Part shown: positions 41,314-52,373 of the stretch, one piece after another | Layout of the letters: each line of letters opens with the position of its first letter | Numbering within the stretch: position 1 is the stretch's first letter | Assembly: GCA_963774075.1 (NCBI GenBank) | Contig: CAVZDP010000001.1 | Coordinates: 248,001-312,000 of the forward strand | From: JBBQNR01 sp963774075 | GTDB taxonomy: Bacteria; Actinomycetota; Thermoleophilia; Solirubrobacterales; JBBDJG01 | Reading direction: 5' to 3' | DNA length: 64,000 bases | The notes under the pieces: model-generated | Database searches by the model: none | What the model saw: the letters and a program-made list of their open reading frames with translations, nothing else | What the model was told of the DNA's origin: nothing | Translations under genes and position numbers: made by a program

Positions 41314-42150
41314 GTGCTAGCCCTGAGGCGCCCCGCGGTGATGGGCGTGCTAAACGTCACGCCGGACTCGTTCTCCGATGGCGGGCGCTTCCTGGACTGG
41401 GACGCCGCCGTGGCGCATGGGGAGCGCCTTGCGAGCGAGGGCGCCGACCTGATCGACGTCGGCGGCGAGTCGACGCGGCCAGGCTCCGCCCCGGTTCCGG
41501 CCGATGAGGAGCTTCGCCGCACCATCCCGGTGATCGAGGGCCTTGCCGAGGCGATCCACGCCCCGATCTCGATCGACACCTCCAAGGCCTCGGTCGCGCA
41601 GGCGGCGCTCGAGGCGGGGGCTCGTCTGGTCAACGACGTCTCGGCTCTTCGTGGAGATCCGGCGATGGCCGCTTTGGTCGCCGGTTCCGGGGTCGATCTT
41701 TGTCTCATGCACATGAAAGGCGAGCCGCGCACGATGCAGGAGGATCCGCGCTACGGCGATGTGGTTTCAGAGGTGAAGGCCTTCCTCGAGGAGCGGCTCG
41801 AGTACGCGGTCAGCGAGGGGATCGAGGAGGGCCGGATCTGGCTCGATCCGGGCATCGGCTTCGGAAAGACCCTCGAGCACAACCTCGAGCTCCTGCGGCG
41901 GCTGGACGAGATCGTGGCCCTCGGGCGCCCCGTCGTGGTGGGCGCTTCTCGCAAGCGTTTCGTGGGCGCCCTGACCGGCCGCGGGGAGCCGGACAGGCTC
42001 GCCGGCAGCCTGGCCGCGGCGGTGATGGCATACGAGCGCGGCGCGTGGATGCTGCGGGTCCACGACGTGGCGCCGAGCCGGGATGCGCTGGCGGTCGCGG
42101 CTGCTACCGTGAGCGGAAGTGACGGCAATCGGGTTGTGAGGGCGAAATGA
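41314..42150 (+). CDS. folP: Dihydropteroate synthase
   Basis: A 278-residue TIM-barrel enzyme condensing p-aminobenzoate with 6-hydroxymethyl-dihydropterin diphosphate. It has MGVLNVTPDSFSDGG, DVGGESTRPGS, NDVSAL, DPGIGFGKTLEHN and the final GASRKRF. The start is GTG 41314, 11 bp after ftsH. Its stop overlaps the folB ATG (ATGA). It is the first of three overlapping folate genes. Confidence 0.96.
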   Translation: MLALRRPAVMGVLNVTPDSFSDGGRFLDWDAAVAHGERLASEGADLIDVGGESTRPGSAPVPADEELRRTIPVIEGLAEAIHAPISIDTSKASVAQAALEAGARLVNDVSALRGDPAMAALVAGSGVDLCLMHMKGEPRTMQEDPRYGDVVSEVKAFLEERLEYAVSEGIEEGRIWLDPGIGFGKTLEHNLELLRRLDEIVALGRPVVVGASRKRFVGALTGRGEPDRLAGSLAAAVMAYERGAWMLRVHDVAPSRDALAVAAATVSGSDGNRVVRAK

Positions 42151-42584
42151 GCGATTTGCAGGGCGATTTCGAAGGCCGCGAGTACGAGGAGCAGCGCGAC
42201 GAGGAAGAGTCGCGGGCCGAGCCTGGCGACTCCTTCGTGACCGTCGAGATCACGAGCCTCTCGGTCTTCACCCACCACGGCGTCACGCAGGCGGAGCGGG
42301 AGACCGGTCAGCGGCTGGTCTTCGACATCAGCCTCGACCTCGAGGATTGCGACGCCACCGTGACGGATCGGATCGAGGACACGATCGACTACGGGGCCGT
42401 CTGCGACGCCGTGACGTTCGTGGCCACCGAGCGCTCCTACCGTACGCTGGAGCGCCTCTGCAGCGCCATCGCGGACACGTTGATGGAGCGGTTCGGCGCC
42501 AGCGGAATTCTGGTGCGCGCGACCAAGTCCGAACCGCCTCTACCCGTGGCCGTCGAGGAGGTCTCGGTAGAGGTGTCTCGTTGA
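42147..42584 (+). CDS. folB: Dihydroneopterin aldolase
   Basis: A 145-residue FolB/FolX-fold enzyme that splits 7,8-dihydroneopterin to hydroxymethyl-dihydropterin. The core begins at VTVEITSLSVFTHHGVTQAERETGQ and includes DTIDYGAVCDAV, ERLCSAIADTL and the catalytic-lysine segment VRATKSEPPLP. About 30 extra N-terminal residues are strongly acidic (GDFEGREYEEQRDEEESRAE), which is unusual. Because the ATG overlaps folP as ATGA, the extension is probably translated. Confidence 0.92.
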   Translation: MSDLQGDFEGREYEEQRDEEESRAEPGDSFVTVEITSLSVFTHHGVTQAERETGQRLVFDISLDLEDCDATVTDRIEDTIDYGAVCDAVTFVATERSYRTLERLCSAIADTLMERFGASGILVRATKSEPPLPVAVEEVSVEVSR

Positions 42585-42588
42585 GCGC

Positions 42589-43104
42589 CTGAGCGAAAGC
42601 TCGGCAGCGCGTCCCATCTATCTGGGGCTCGGCTCCAACCAGGGTGATCGCCTCGCGAACCTGCGCTCCGCGGTTGAGCTGCTGCGGCGGGCCGGCCTGC
42701 GCGTGACGGCCTTCTCCTCGGTGTACGAGACTGAGCCCGTCGGCGAGGTCACCGATCAGCGCGACTTCTACAATGCGGTCGTCAAAGTCGAGAGCGAGCT
42801 CGAGCCGCGGGCGCTGCTCGCCGAGTGCAAGGCGGTCGAGCGCGAGCTGGGGCGTCCGGAGCGCGGTGTCCGCGGCGGCCCCCGGCCGATCGACGTGGAC
42901 GTCTTGTTGGTAGGAGACCTCACCTTCGCCGACGAACGGCTCATCCTGCCGCACCCACAGTTGACGCAACGGCGCTTCGTGCTTGAGCCCCTGCTCGAGC
43001 TCGATCCCGAGCTGGCGCTGCCCGACGGATCCTCCCTGGCCGGCTCGCTCGCGGCGCTGCCTTCGGGCCAGCGGGTGAAGCGCGTCGGGGCGCTGGACCG
43101 TTGA
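42589..43104 (+). CDS. folK: 2-amino-4-hydroxy-6-hydroxymethyldihydropteridine diphosphokinase, probable CTG start
   Basis: HPPK, transferring pyrophosphate from ATP to hydroxymethyl-dihydropterin. The conserved N-terminus PIYLGLGSNQGDRLANL lies upstream of the first ordinary in-frame start (GTG 42703). After the in-frame TAG just inside folB, the only plausible initiator is CTG 42589, giving 171 residues, the normal family length. Other motifs: SSVYETEPVG, DFYNAVVKVE, GPRPIDVDVLL and LPHPQLTQRRFVLEPL. It completes folP-folB-folK. Confidence 0.9.
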   Translation: MSESSAARPIYLGLGSNQGDRLANLRSAVELLRRAGLRVTAFSSVYETEPVGEVTDQRDFYNAVVKVESELEPRALLAECKAVERELGRPERGVRGGPRPIDVDVLLVGDLTFADERLILPHPQLTQRRFVLEPLLELDPELALPDGSSLAGSLAALPSGQRVKRVGALDR

Positions 43105-43134
43105 AGCGATCTCGGAGGGGATAATCCGGGCGCG

Positions 43135-43896
43135 ATGCTGCTGGCCATCGACGTCGGGAATACTCAGACGCACGTGGGCGCCTTCGACGGCGAAGAGCTC
43201 GTCGAGCACTGGCGCTTCTCCACCGACCGTGAGGCCACGGGAGACGAGCTCGCGATCGTCCTGCACGCCCTGCTGGCTCTACGGGGGATCGGCTTCGCCT
43301 CGATCGACGCCGAGGCCGTCTCTTCGGTCGTGCCGCGGCTCGTGCCGGAGTACAGGCGGCTGTTCGAGCGCTACCTAGAGCGCGAGGCGCTGATCGTCGG
43401 ACCGGGGACCAAGACCGGGATGCCCATCCGCCTCGACAACCCGCGCGAGCTGGGCGCCGACCGGCTCGTCAACGCCGTAGCCGCTTACGCGGAGTGCCGC
43501 GACGCCTGCGTCGTGGTCGACTTCGGGACGGCCATCACCTACGACGCGGTCTCGAGTGCCGGGGAGTACCTCGGCGGCATCATCACCCCGGGAATCGAGA
43601 TCTCGATCGAGGCGCTGACGGCCCGGGCCGCGCGGCTCCCGACGGTGGACATCGAGCAGCCGCGAACGCTCATCGGCAAGACGACAGACGCCTCGCTTCA
43701 GTCAGGGATCGTCTACGGCTTCGCCGGACAGGTCGACGGCATCTGCCGGCGCCTGCGGAGTGAGCTCGGGGAGCTCACGACGATCGCCACGGGTGGCCTG
43801 GCGCGGGTGATAGTCGACTTCACCGAGACGATCGACAAGGTGGACGACCTGCTGACCCTGAAGGGCCTGCGGCTGATCTACGAGCGCAACCGCTAG
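43135..43896 (+). CDS. coaX: Type III pantothenate kinase
   Basis: A 253-residue ASKHA-fold kinase for the first step of CoA synthesis. It has the P-loop-like LLAIDVGNTQTHVGAF, the PanK-III signature NPRELGADRLVNAVAA, VVDFGTAITYDAV with catalytic Asp, GGIITPGIE and a final ATGGLA. The ATG is at 43135, 30 bp after folK. This type is insensitive to CoA feedback and is common in actinobacteria. Confidence 0.95.
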   Translation: MLLAIDVGNTQTHVGAFDGEELVEHWRFSTDREATGDELAIVLHALLALRGIGFASIDAEAVSSVVPRLVPEYRRLFERYLEREALIVGPGTKTGMPIRLDNPRELGADRLVNAVAAYAECRDACVVVDFGTAITYDAVSSAGEYLGGIITPGIEISIEALTARAARLPTVDIEQPRTLIGKTTDASLQSGIVYGFAGQVDGICRRLRSELGELTTIATGGLARVIVDFTETIDKVDDLLTLKGLRLIYERNR

Positions 43897-43967
43897 AGGG
43901 CCGATTTCTCCCGCCGATGCGGGGGGTTAGCGGCGAAAAAGCCTGGCGAGCCAACTTTGGCCCCCGC

Positions 43968-44032
43968 TATACTTGCCGGTCCCGCAAGGGAGGTGGAACA
44001 CCCGTTTGGCCCTCTTTGGCGGGGTTTTTGCT
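43968..44032 (+). promoter_or_regulatory. greA promoter and leader with attenuator-like hairpin
   Basis: A TATACT box (43968-43973) is followed by a leader of about 105 nt. At 44000-44027 the leader can form a GC stem (ACCCG with CGGGGT, one bulge) followed by GTTTTTG, an intrinsic-terminator shape inside the leader. This could attenuate greA or yield a short leader RNA. The same TATACTTG sequence occurs at the clpC promoter. Confidence 0.45.
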
Positions 44033-44084
44033 GTCGAGGAGGCCCCAGCGCAAGCCGCTTCGGGGCCGTAAGAGGTAGAGGCAG

Positions 44085-44564
44085 ATGCCACGAGATGTAG
44101 TCCTCACTCGCGAAGGCTACGACAAGCTCATCCACGAGATCGAGATCCTGCGCACCGATAAGCGGCGCGAGGTCGCCGAGCGCATCAAGGAGGCGCGCGA
44201 GTTCGGGGACATCAGCGAAAACGCGGAGTACGACCACGCCAAGAACGAGCAGGCGATGCTCGAGGCGCGCATCTCCCAGCTCGAGGACAAGCTTCGCAGC
44301 GCCACCATCGTCGACAACAGGAACATCGAGACGGACGTCGTGTCGGTGGGGTCGCGCGTGCGGGTCAAGGACCAGAAGTCCGGCAAGTCCCTGGCGTACC
44401 AGATCGTCGGCTCGGCGGAGGCCGACCCGTCCGAGAACAAGCTTTCGAACGAGTCTCCCGTCGGGCGCGCGCTCCTCGGCCGCAAGCGGGGCGACCTCGT
44501 GACCGTCGCCGTCCCCCGCGGCCCCAGCCGCAAACTGAAGATTACGAAGATCGAAGCCGTCTAG
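44085..44564 (+). CDS. greA: Transcription elongation factor GreA
   Basis: A 159-residue factor that rescues backtracked RNA polymerase by stimulating transcript cleavage. The N-terminal coiled-coil hairpin carries the acidic tip GDISENAEYDHAKNEQ (conserved Asp and Glu). The C-terminal FKBP-like domain contains LAYQIVGSAEADP and SPVGRALLGRKRGD. The last codons form the ascending arm of its own terminator hairpin. Confidence 0.96.
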   Translation: MPRDVVLTREGYDKLIHEIEILRTDKRREVAERIKEAREFGDISENAEYDHAKNEQAMLEARISQLEDKLRSATIVDNRNIETDVVSVGSRVRVKDQKSGKSLAYQIVGSAEADPSENKLSNESPVGRALLGRKRGDLVTVAVPRGPSRKLKITKIEAV

Positions 44565-44576
44565 GCTTCGATCTTC
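44546..44576 (+). terminator. greA terminator hairpin overlapping the stop codon
   Basis: A perfect 13-bp stem GAAGATCGAAGCC / GGCTTCGATCTTC encloses the loop GTCTA, which contains the first two bases of the TAG stop. There is no long U-tract after it. The stem is repeated nearly intact 113 bp downstream. Confidence 0.7.
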
Positions 44577-44754
44577 TGACGATAGACGGCGTAGCTGCCG
44601 GAGGCAGCGCAGCCGGCTCACTGGCCTTTAGGTGTCCGCCGAAGGCGGCCCGATATTCCGAGATCGAAGCCGTCTAGGCTTCGATCTTCTGACGATAGAC
44701 GGCGTAGCTGCCGCAGGCAGCGCAGCCGACGCACATGCCTCTAGGTGTCCGCGT
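44548..44754. repeat. Tandem duplication of the greA 3' end plus dispersed hairpin element
   Basis: The 113-bp segment from 44548 (end of greA, terminator, a CGTAGCTGCCG...GGCAGCGCAGCC palindrome, then CTTTAGGTGTCCGCCGAAGG and CGATATTCCG) is repeated from 44661. The second copy diverges and stops within the CTCTAGGTGTCCGCG core near 44754. The core matches the repeats at 17.1 and 34.1 kb. The duplication lies between greA and the next gene, leaving no room for another gene. Confidence 0.8.
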
Positions 44755-44765
44755 AAGATGGCCGC

Positions 44766-45728
44766 GTGGTCGCCTGGCCCGACGCCGTCGACGAGATTCT
44801 TGCGGGGGACCTCACCGCGGCGGTCGCCTACCTGACGCCGGCGCGAGGCGCCGTCGTGACGGCGGTCGCCCCGATCGGGCTGCGCGACCGCGAGGCCGGC
44901 ACGATCACGTTCACGACATCGCTCGGCCTTGGCCGCAAGCTGGAGCGGCTGCTGCACGACCCGCGCATCGCACTCGCCTACCACAGCCGCGAGCACGGTT
45001 TCGCGACAGCGCCCGACTACGTCCTCGTGCAGGGGAGCGCGACGGTGACGCTCGAGCCCGATCGCGACTACCTGGAGAACGTGCTGGGCCCTCAGGCCGA
45101 GCGGTTCATGGGCGCTCGCAAGAGCGGGCGGCTGTTCTGGGACCGCTGGCTCCAGCAGTACTACGCCGACCGGGTGCCGGTCACCGTGGCCGTCGAGAGG
45201 GTCACCGTGTGGCCGGATGCTCGCTGCGAGGGGGAGCCGCGGGTGTTCGGGGAAACGCTCCCGGAGACGCCGCCGGAGCCCCAGGCGCCGCCTCGCAAGG
45301 GCACCGGCCCGAGAGTCGACGCTGAGCGGGCCGCCCAGCGCCTTCGCGGCCTCGACCATCACGTGCTCGCCTTCGCCGGCGCGGACGGCCGCCCCTTCGT
45401 GCTGGCCGTGTCGATCGACGGCGGGAGCGACAAGGGCGTCTTCATCAGCGGATCAGCCGCGTGGATGCCGCCTGGCGGGCGCCGAGCGGGGTTGCTCGGC
45501 CACAGCTACCGCCCGCAGCTGATCGGGCTCGCCGCCCGCCAGTACACCGGATGGCTCGAGGGAGGCGCGGGAGACGGGCACGCTCTCTACGCGCCCCACA
45601 CCGAGAATGGCTTCCGCGCTCCGGCCAACAAGACCTTGCTCCTGCTGGCGAACGGATTGCTCGCAAAGCAGGGCCTTCGTCGCGCCCGGCGGGAGGGAAA
45701 GTTCCAGTCCGCCGGCGCAGCTCCTTAG
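44766..45728 (+). CDS. Pyridoxamine 5'-phosphate oxidase-like FMN-binding protein
   Basis: A 320-residue protein. The N-terminal half is a split beta-barrel with segments VVTAVAPIGLRDREAGTITF and GRKLERLLHDPRIALAYHS, the pattern of general-stress/F420- or FMN-binding oxidoreductases. The C-terminal half (HHVLAFAGADGRPFVLAVSI) looks like a second, degenerate barrel strand set. Cofactor and substrate are not determinable. GTG start 44766 lies just after the duplicated repeat. Confidence 0.7.
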   Translation: MVAWPDAVDEILAGDLTAAVAYLTPARGAVVTAVAPIGLRDREAGTITFTTSLGLGRKLERLLHDPRIALAYHSREHGFATAPDYVLVQGSATVTLEPDRDYLENVLGPQAERFMGARKSGRLFWDRWLQQYYADRVPVTVAVERVTVWPDARCEGEPRVFGETLPETPPEPQAPPRKGTGPRVDAERAAQRLRGLDHHVLAFAGADGRPFVLAVSIDGGSDKGVFISGSAAWMPPGGRRAGLLGHSYRPQLIGLAARQYTGWLEGGAGDGHALYAPHTENGFRAPANKTLLLLANGLLAKQGLRRARREGKFQSAGAAP

Positions 45729-45759
45729 GACTCCGCCCCGCACACTAGGCTTCGGCCTC

Positions 45760-47274
45760 ATGCCGCCGGACCGGGCTGAGGACAGCGCAGACAGCGGCGG
45801 CGAGCCGGAGCTGCTCGCCGAGCGGCGGCGCAAGCTCGATCGGCTGAGGGAGGAGGGCGTCGACCCTTATCCCGTCTCGTTCCCGGATCGGACCGCCGTC
45901 TCAGACGTGCTCGATCGCTACGAGGGTCTGTCGGCCGGCGAGGAGTCGGGTGACTCGTTGCGCGTCGCCGGCAGGCTCATGGCCCGCCGTGGGCACGGTA
46001 AGGCTGCCTTTCTGGACCTCGAGGACCGCAGCGGCAGGCTGCAGCTCCATGCTCGCGAGGACATCTTGGGCGAGGAGCCCCTCGACCGGCTTTTGGCGCT
46101 CGACCTGGGCGACCTGATCGGCATCGAGGGCGCCCCGATCAGGACCAGGCGAGGAGAGCTCTCGCTGCGCGTCGAGCACTGGACGCTGCTCGCGAAGTCG
46201 CTTCGCCCGCCCCCCGACAAGTACCACGGGCTCGCTGACGTGGAGACGCGCTACCGCCACCGCGAGCTCGACCTGATCGCCAACGAGGAGACGCGGCGGC
46301 TCTTCGTGCTTCGCACGCGCGTGGTGGCGGCCGTCCGCCGCTTCCTCGACGACCGCGGCTTCCTCGAGGTTGAAACGCCCGTCCTGCAGCCGCTCTACGG
46401 CGGAGCGCTCGCGCGGCCGTTCACGACCCACCACAACGCGCTCGACCGAACCCTCTACCTGAGGATCGCGACCGAGCTCTACCTCAAGCGGCTGATAGTA
46501 GGCGGCATCGAGAAGGTGTACGAGCTCGGCAAGGACTTCCGCAACGAGGGCATCTCGCACAAACACAACCCGGAGTTCACGATGCTCGAGACGTACGAGG
46601 CCTACGCCGACTATCTCGACGTGGCCACGATGACCGAGGAGCTCGTCGCCGAGGTCGCGCGCGAGACGCTCGGCGGCACCATGGTCGAGGTCGGAGATCG
46701 TGAGGTCGACCTCGCGCCACCCTGGCGCCGGGTCACGCTGCGGGACGTGATCCGTGAGCACACCGGTATTGACGTCCTCGAGCATCGCGAGCGGGACTCG
46801 CTGCTCGCGGCGATGGGCGCAGCCGGCATGGAGGTCGGCGGCGAGAAGAAGGAGGGCTGGGGCAAGCTCGTCGACGAGCTGCTCTCGAAGCACGTCGAGC
46901 CGCGCCTGGTGGAGCCGACCTTCGTCCTCGACTATCCCGTCGAGCTGTCGCCCTTTGCCAGGCCGCACCGCGCCGAGGGCGGGCTCGTCGAGCGCTTCGA
47001 GAGCTTCGTCGGGGGCATCGAGATCGCCAACGCCTTCAGCGAGCTGACCGATCCGGTCGAGCAGCGCCGGCGCTTCGAGCAGCAGCAACGGCTGCTGAGC
47101 GCCGGCGACGAAGAGGCGCAGCCCTACGACGAGGACTTCGTGCGGGCCCTCGAGTACGGGATGCCGCCGACCGGGGGCCTGGGGATCGGCATCGACCGCC
47201 TGGTCATGATTTTGTCGGGGCGGCGCTCGATTCGCGAGGTCGTCCTCTTCCCGGCCCTGCGGGAGCGCGAGTGA
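45760..47274 (+). CDS. lysS: Lysine--tRNA ligase (class II)
   Basis: A 504-residue class II synthetase. The N-terminal OB-fold anticodon domain is VAGRLMARRGHGKAAFLDLEDRSG. Motif 1 lies around FLDDRGFLEVETPVLQP, motif 2 is GKDFRNEGISHKHNPEFTMLE, and motif 3 is GLGIGIDRLVMIL. The specificity segment IEIANAFSELTDP is present. ATG 45760 gives the expected N-terminus; longer in-frame extensions are not protein-like. It sits upstream of clpC as in other actinobacteria. Confidence 0.96.
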   Translation: MPPDRAEDSADSGGEPELLAERRRKLDRLREEGVDPYPVSFPDRTAVSDVLDRYEGLSAGEESGDSLRVAGRLMARRGHGKAAFLDLEDRSGRLQLHAREDILGEEPLDRLLALDLGDLIGIEGAPIRTRRGELSLRVEHWTLLAKSLRPPPDKYHGLADVETRYRHRELDLIANEETRRLFVLRTRVVAAVRRFLDDRGFLEVETPVLQPLYGGALARPFTTHHNALDRTLYLRIATELYLKRLIVGGIEKVYELGKDFRNEGISHKHNPEFTMLETYEAYADYLDVATMTEELVAEVARETLGGTMVEVGDREVDLAPPWRRVTLRDVIREHTGIDVLEHRERDSLLAAMGAAGMEVGGEKKEGWGKLVDELLSKHVEPRLVEPTFVLDYPVELSPFARPHRAEGGLVERFESFVGGIEIANAFSELTDPVEQRRRFEQQQRLLSAGDEEAQPYDEDFVRALEYGMPPTGGLGIGIDRLVMILSGRRSIREVVLFPALRERE

Positions 47275-47402
47275 GCTGCAACTGCGGACGCATTGGCCCG
47301 TCAAAAAGGCTCGTTTGCAAGGAGATTCGAATCGCTTGCAGAACCCTCAAAAACCCACTTCTGGCGCGGAAAAAAGGCAGGAAAGCTCAGGGAGGCCGTT
47401 GT

Positions 47403-47447
47403 TATACTTGATGTCTCCGGCGATCGAACCTCCGTCGGAGGGGTTGA
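47403..47447 (+). promoter_or_regulatory. clpC promoter and inverted repeat in the leader
   Basis: TATACT at 47403-47408 in the 247-bp gap before clpC is followed by TTG, as at greA. An inverted repeat AACCTCCG / CGGAGGGGTT spans 47427-47445. It could be a regulator site or an RNA hairpin in a leader of about 105 nt. No HspR or CtsR box was identified. A 73-codon open frame across this region is not protein-like. Confidence 0.45.
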
Positions 47448-47521
47448 TACCGGGCATGTTCTGCCGAAAGAGAAGGTAGACCCTTCGCATAAGACCTCCA
47501 CGGGGGACCGGTAACTCAACC

Positions 47522-50119
<2,598 letters not shown>

Positions 50120-50240
50120 TCGTCGCGTAGCGCTCACTCGCGAGATACGGCTGCGCTCCCGCTTTCACTGCCGGCTTGCGCCTCCCTTTTCGATCTGAGA
50201 GGGTCAGCGATCCGAGTATCCCAGCCGAGAAGGAGGGCCG

Positions 50241-50597
50241 ATGCCTACGATCTCACGCGAGGACGCAGTGGTCGAGTTTGCGGACGGAGATGCCGAGCTG
50301 CGGGCGGCGACGGCGGGCGACATGACCGTCGCCTTCGTTCGCGTTCCGAAGGGCGCCGACTTCAGGCCGGCGCTTCAAGGCCTACCCGGCGACATGTGCC
50401 AGTGTCCGCACTGGGGCTACATCCTGAAGGGGCGGATCCGGATGCACACGCCGAATGGTCAGGAAGAGTACGCGGCGGGCGACGTCGTCTACTGGCCCCC
50501 CGGCCACGCACCCGAGGCTCTGGAAGACTCGGAGTACATCGATTTCTCCCCGACCGAGGAGTTCCGCCCGGTACTCGATCACATCAAAGGCGAGTAG
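50241..50597 (+). CDS. Small cupin-domain protein
   Basis: A 118-residue single cupin barrel. Strands include CQCPHWGYILKGRIRM, with one probable metal His, and EYAAGDVVYWPPGHAPEAL, with a second His. The classical GX5HXHX3-4EX6G motif is incomplete (HWG instead of HxH). It has a strong RBS (GAAGGAGG) before the ATG. Function unknown; it may be a small binding protein or sensor. It is followed closely by a MOSC gene. Confidence 0.75.
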   Translation: MPTISREDAVVEFADGDAELRAATAGDMTVAFVRVPKGADFRPALQGLPGDMCQCPHWGYILKGRIRMHTPNGQEEYAAGDVVYWPPGHAPEALEDSEYIDFSPTEEFRPVLDHIKGE

Positions 50598-50607
50598 GCC
50601 TGTTCGG

Positions 50608-51513
50608 ATGATGTCGCAAGAGAATACGAGCGAGGTTGTGGGCACGATCGGGGCGCTGTGGCGGTTCCCGGTCAAGTCGATGCGGGGCGAGGAGCTCGAC
50701 GCGGTCGAAATCACCGAGAGCGGGATCGTCGGCGACCGCGCTTACGCACTCATCGACAAGGAGACGGGCAAGGTGGTAAGCGCGAAGCACCCGAAACTGT
50801 GGCCCGACATGCTCGAGTGCCGGGCTGCGTTCGTCGAACGACCGCTCCGGGGGGACAAGCTGCCACCGGCACGAATCGACCTGGCCGACGGCACGTCGGT
50901 GATGAGCGATACGGCCGACGTCGACGCCGTCCTGTCGCGCTTTTTCGGCCGCGACGTGGAGCTGGCCCGTGCTGCGCCCGAGGACTACACGATCGACCAG
51001 TACCACCCTGACCAGAAGAACGCCACTCCCGAAGGACACCGCGACGAGGTCACAGAAGAGAAGCTTGGCGCGGCGTTCTTCAACGAGCGGGGGCTGCCCT
51101 CCGCTGTGCCCGAAGGCTCGTTCTTCGACCTCTTCCCGCTCAGCGTACTAACGACGTCCAGCCTGGATCGCTTCGGCGAGCTCCAACCACGGAGCCGTTT
51201 CGACGTCCGGCGATTCCGGATGAACGTGATCGTCGATACCTCCGCGCCTGGCTTCGTCGAGAACGGGTGGCTCGGCCGCACGCTCGATATAGGAGACGGC
51301 GTTCGGATCAACGTGGCAATGCCAGACCCTCGTTGCGTGATGACGAATTTGGCGCAAGAAGACCTTCCGAGAGATCCTCAGGTACTCAAGACTCTCGCCG
51401 AGCACAATCGGCTCGACGTCGGGGACAATGCGCTCTACCCCTGTGCCGGCGTCTACGCCGTCGCGGAATCGGCGGGGTCGATCCGCAAGGGAGACCCAGT
51501 CAGGCTAGGCTGA
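50608..51513 (+). CDS. MOSC-domain protein (mARC/YcbX-like)
   Basis: A 301-residue protein with an N-terminal MOSC beta-barrel (GALWRFPVKSMRGEELDAVEI; GIVGDRAYALID) and a C-terminal MOSC domain. The latter contains FDVRRFRMNVIVD and the cysteine motif MPDPRCVMTN, the likely molybdenum ligand in mARC-type enzymes. These reduce N-hydroxylated substrates or carry sulfur for the Mo cofactor. ATG 50608 or 50611. No Mo-cofactor genes are adjacent. Confidence 0.85.
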   Translation: MMSQENTSEVVGTIGALWRFPVKSMRGEELDAVEITESGIVGDRAYALIDKETGKVVSAKHPKLWPDMLECRAAFVERPLRGDKLPPARIDLADGTSVMSDTADVDAVLSRFFGRDVELARAAPEDYTIDQYHPDQKNATPEGHRDEVTEEKLGAAFFNERGLPSAVPEGSFFDLFPLSVLTTSSLDRFGELQPRSRFDVRRFRMNVIVDTSAPGFVENGWLGRTLDIGDGVRINVAMPDPRCVMTNLAQEDLPRDPQVLKTLAEHNRLDVGDNALYPCAGVYAVAESAGSIRKGDPVRLG

Positions 51514-51628
51514 GCCGCCGACAGCGACCGTGACGAGATGAGGCTTGACGCGGCAGGGCCACCCGTTGATACTGGCCGGCGACAGCACGCGCGACCGCGC
51601 GATCAGTCCCGCATCGAGGGGGTATGCA

Positions 51629-52237
51629 GTGAGCGATACGCTAGGTGGAACCGCAGGCCAGGTGGCGCTCCGCCCGCGCAAGGCTACGCATGAGAGCCTG
51701 CCGACGCTCTCGGAGACGTTGGCCTTGGCGTTCTACGACGACCCGGTGCTGATGTGGTGCATCGCCGACGGCTCGCGCCGACGGGAGATCCTCCCCCGGT
51801 TCTTCGGCGCCCTCTCCGACTCGTACGCGAGTTACGACGAAATCTGGGACGTCGACGAGGGCGTGTCGGCCGCCGTCTGGGCGCCACCCGGCGCCGAGGA
51901 CGACGAGCAGCTCGGGGACCGGATCGGTGAGATCTCTGCCGAGTACGCGGACCGGGTCTTCGAGGTCCTGGGCCTGATGGAGGAGAAGCACCCTGTCGAA
52001 CCGCATTACTACCTCTTCGTCCTCGGCACGAGGCCCGAGTGTCAGGGACGAGGGGTCGGTTCCGCGCTCATGAGGCCGGTGCTGGAGACGTGCGATCGCG
52101 ACGGCGTGCCGGCGTATCTCGAGGCCACGAGCGAGCGCAACAAACAGCTCTACCTTCGGCACGGCTTCGAAGTGACCGGCGAGATCCCGCTACCTGACGG
52201 CCCGACGATGTGGCCCATGTGGCGGTCGCCTCGGTGA
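51629..52237 (+). CDS. GNAT-family N-acetyltransferase
   Basis: About 202 residues. The acetyl-CoA-binding motif is RPECQGRGVGSALMRPVL, followed by VPAYLEATSERNKQLYLRHGF, the C-terminal GNAT signature. The N-terminal half contains LSETLALAFYDDPVLMWCI, typical of a subgroup acting on small amines. GTG 51629 with GAGGGGG five bases upstream is preferred to the TTG at 51545. The acceptor substrate is unknown. Confidence 0.85.
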   Translation: MSDTLGGTAGQVALRPRKATHESLPTLSETLALAFYDDPVLMWCIADGSRRREILPRFFGALSDSYASYDEIWDVDEGVSAAVWAPPGAEDDEQLGDRIGEISAEYADRVFEVLGLMEEKHPVEPHYYLFVLGTRPECQGRGVGSALMRPVLETCDRDGVPAYLEATSERNKQLYLRHGFEVTGEIPLPDGPTMWPMWRSPR

Positions 52238-52373
52238 CCTGAGCCGTAGACAGGCGCCTAGCGCCCGCATTGTCTGGGGTGCTTTTGTGGCACGCCCGAC
52301 ATTGAGTGAGGCCGTTCAATCAGGAACAGGAAGGCGCGAACTGGCTCGACTGGCTCGAGCCGTCAGGCGTTGG

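Noticed and set aside
47293..47514. 73-codon frame between lysS and clpC
   Set aside because: It contains the TATACT promoter and an inverted repeat. Its composition differs from real small proteins here.
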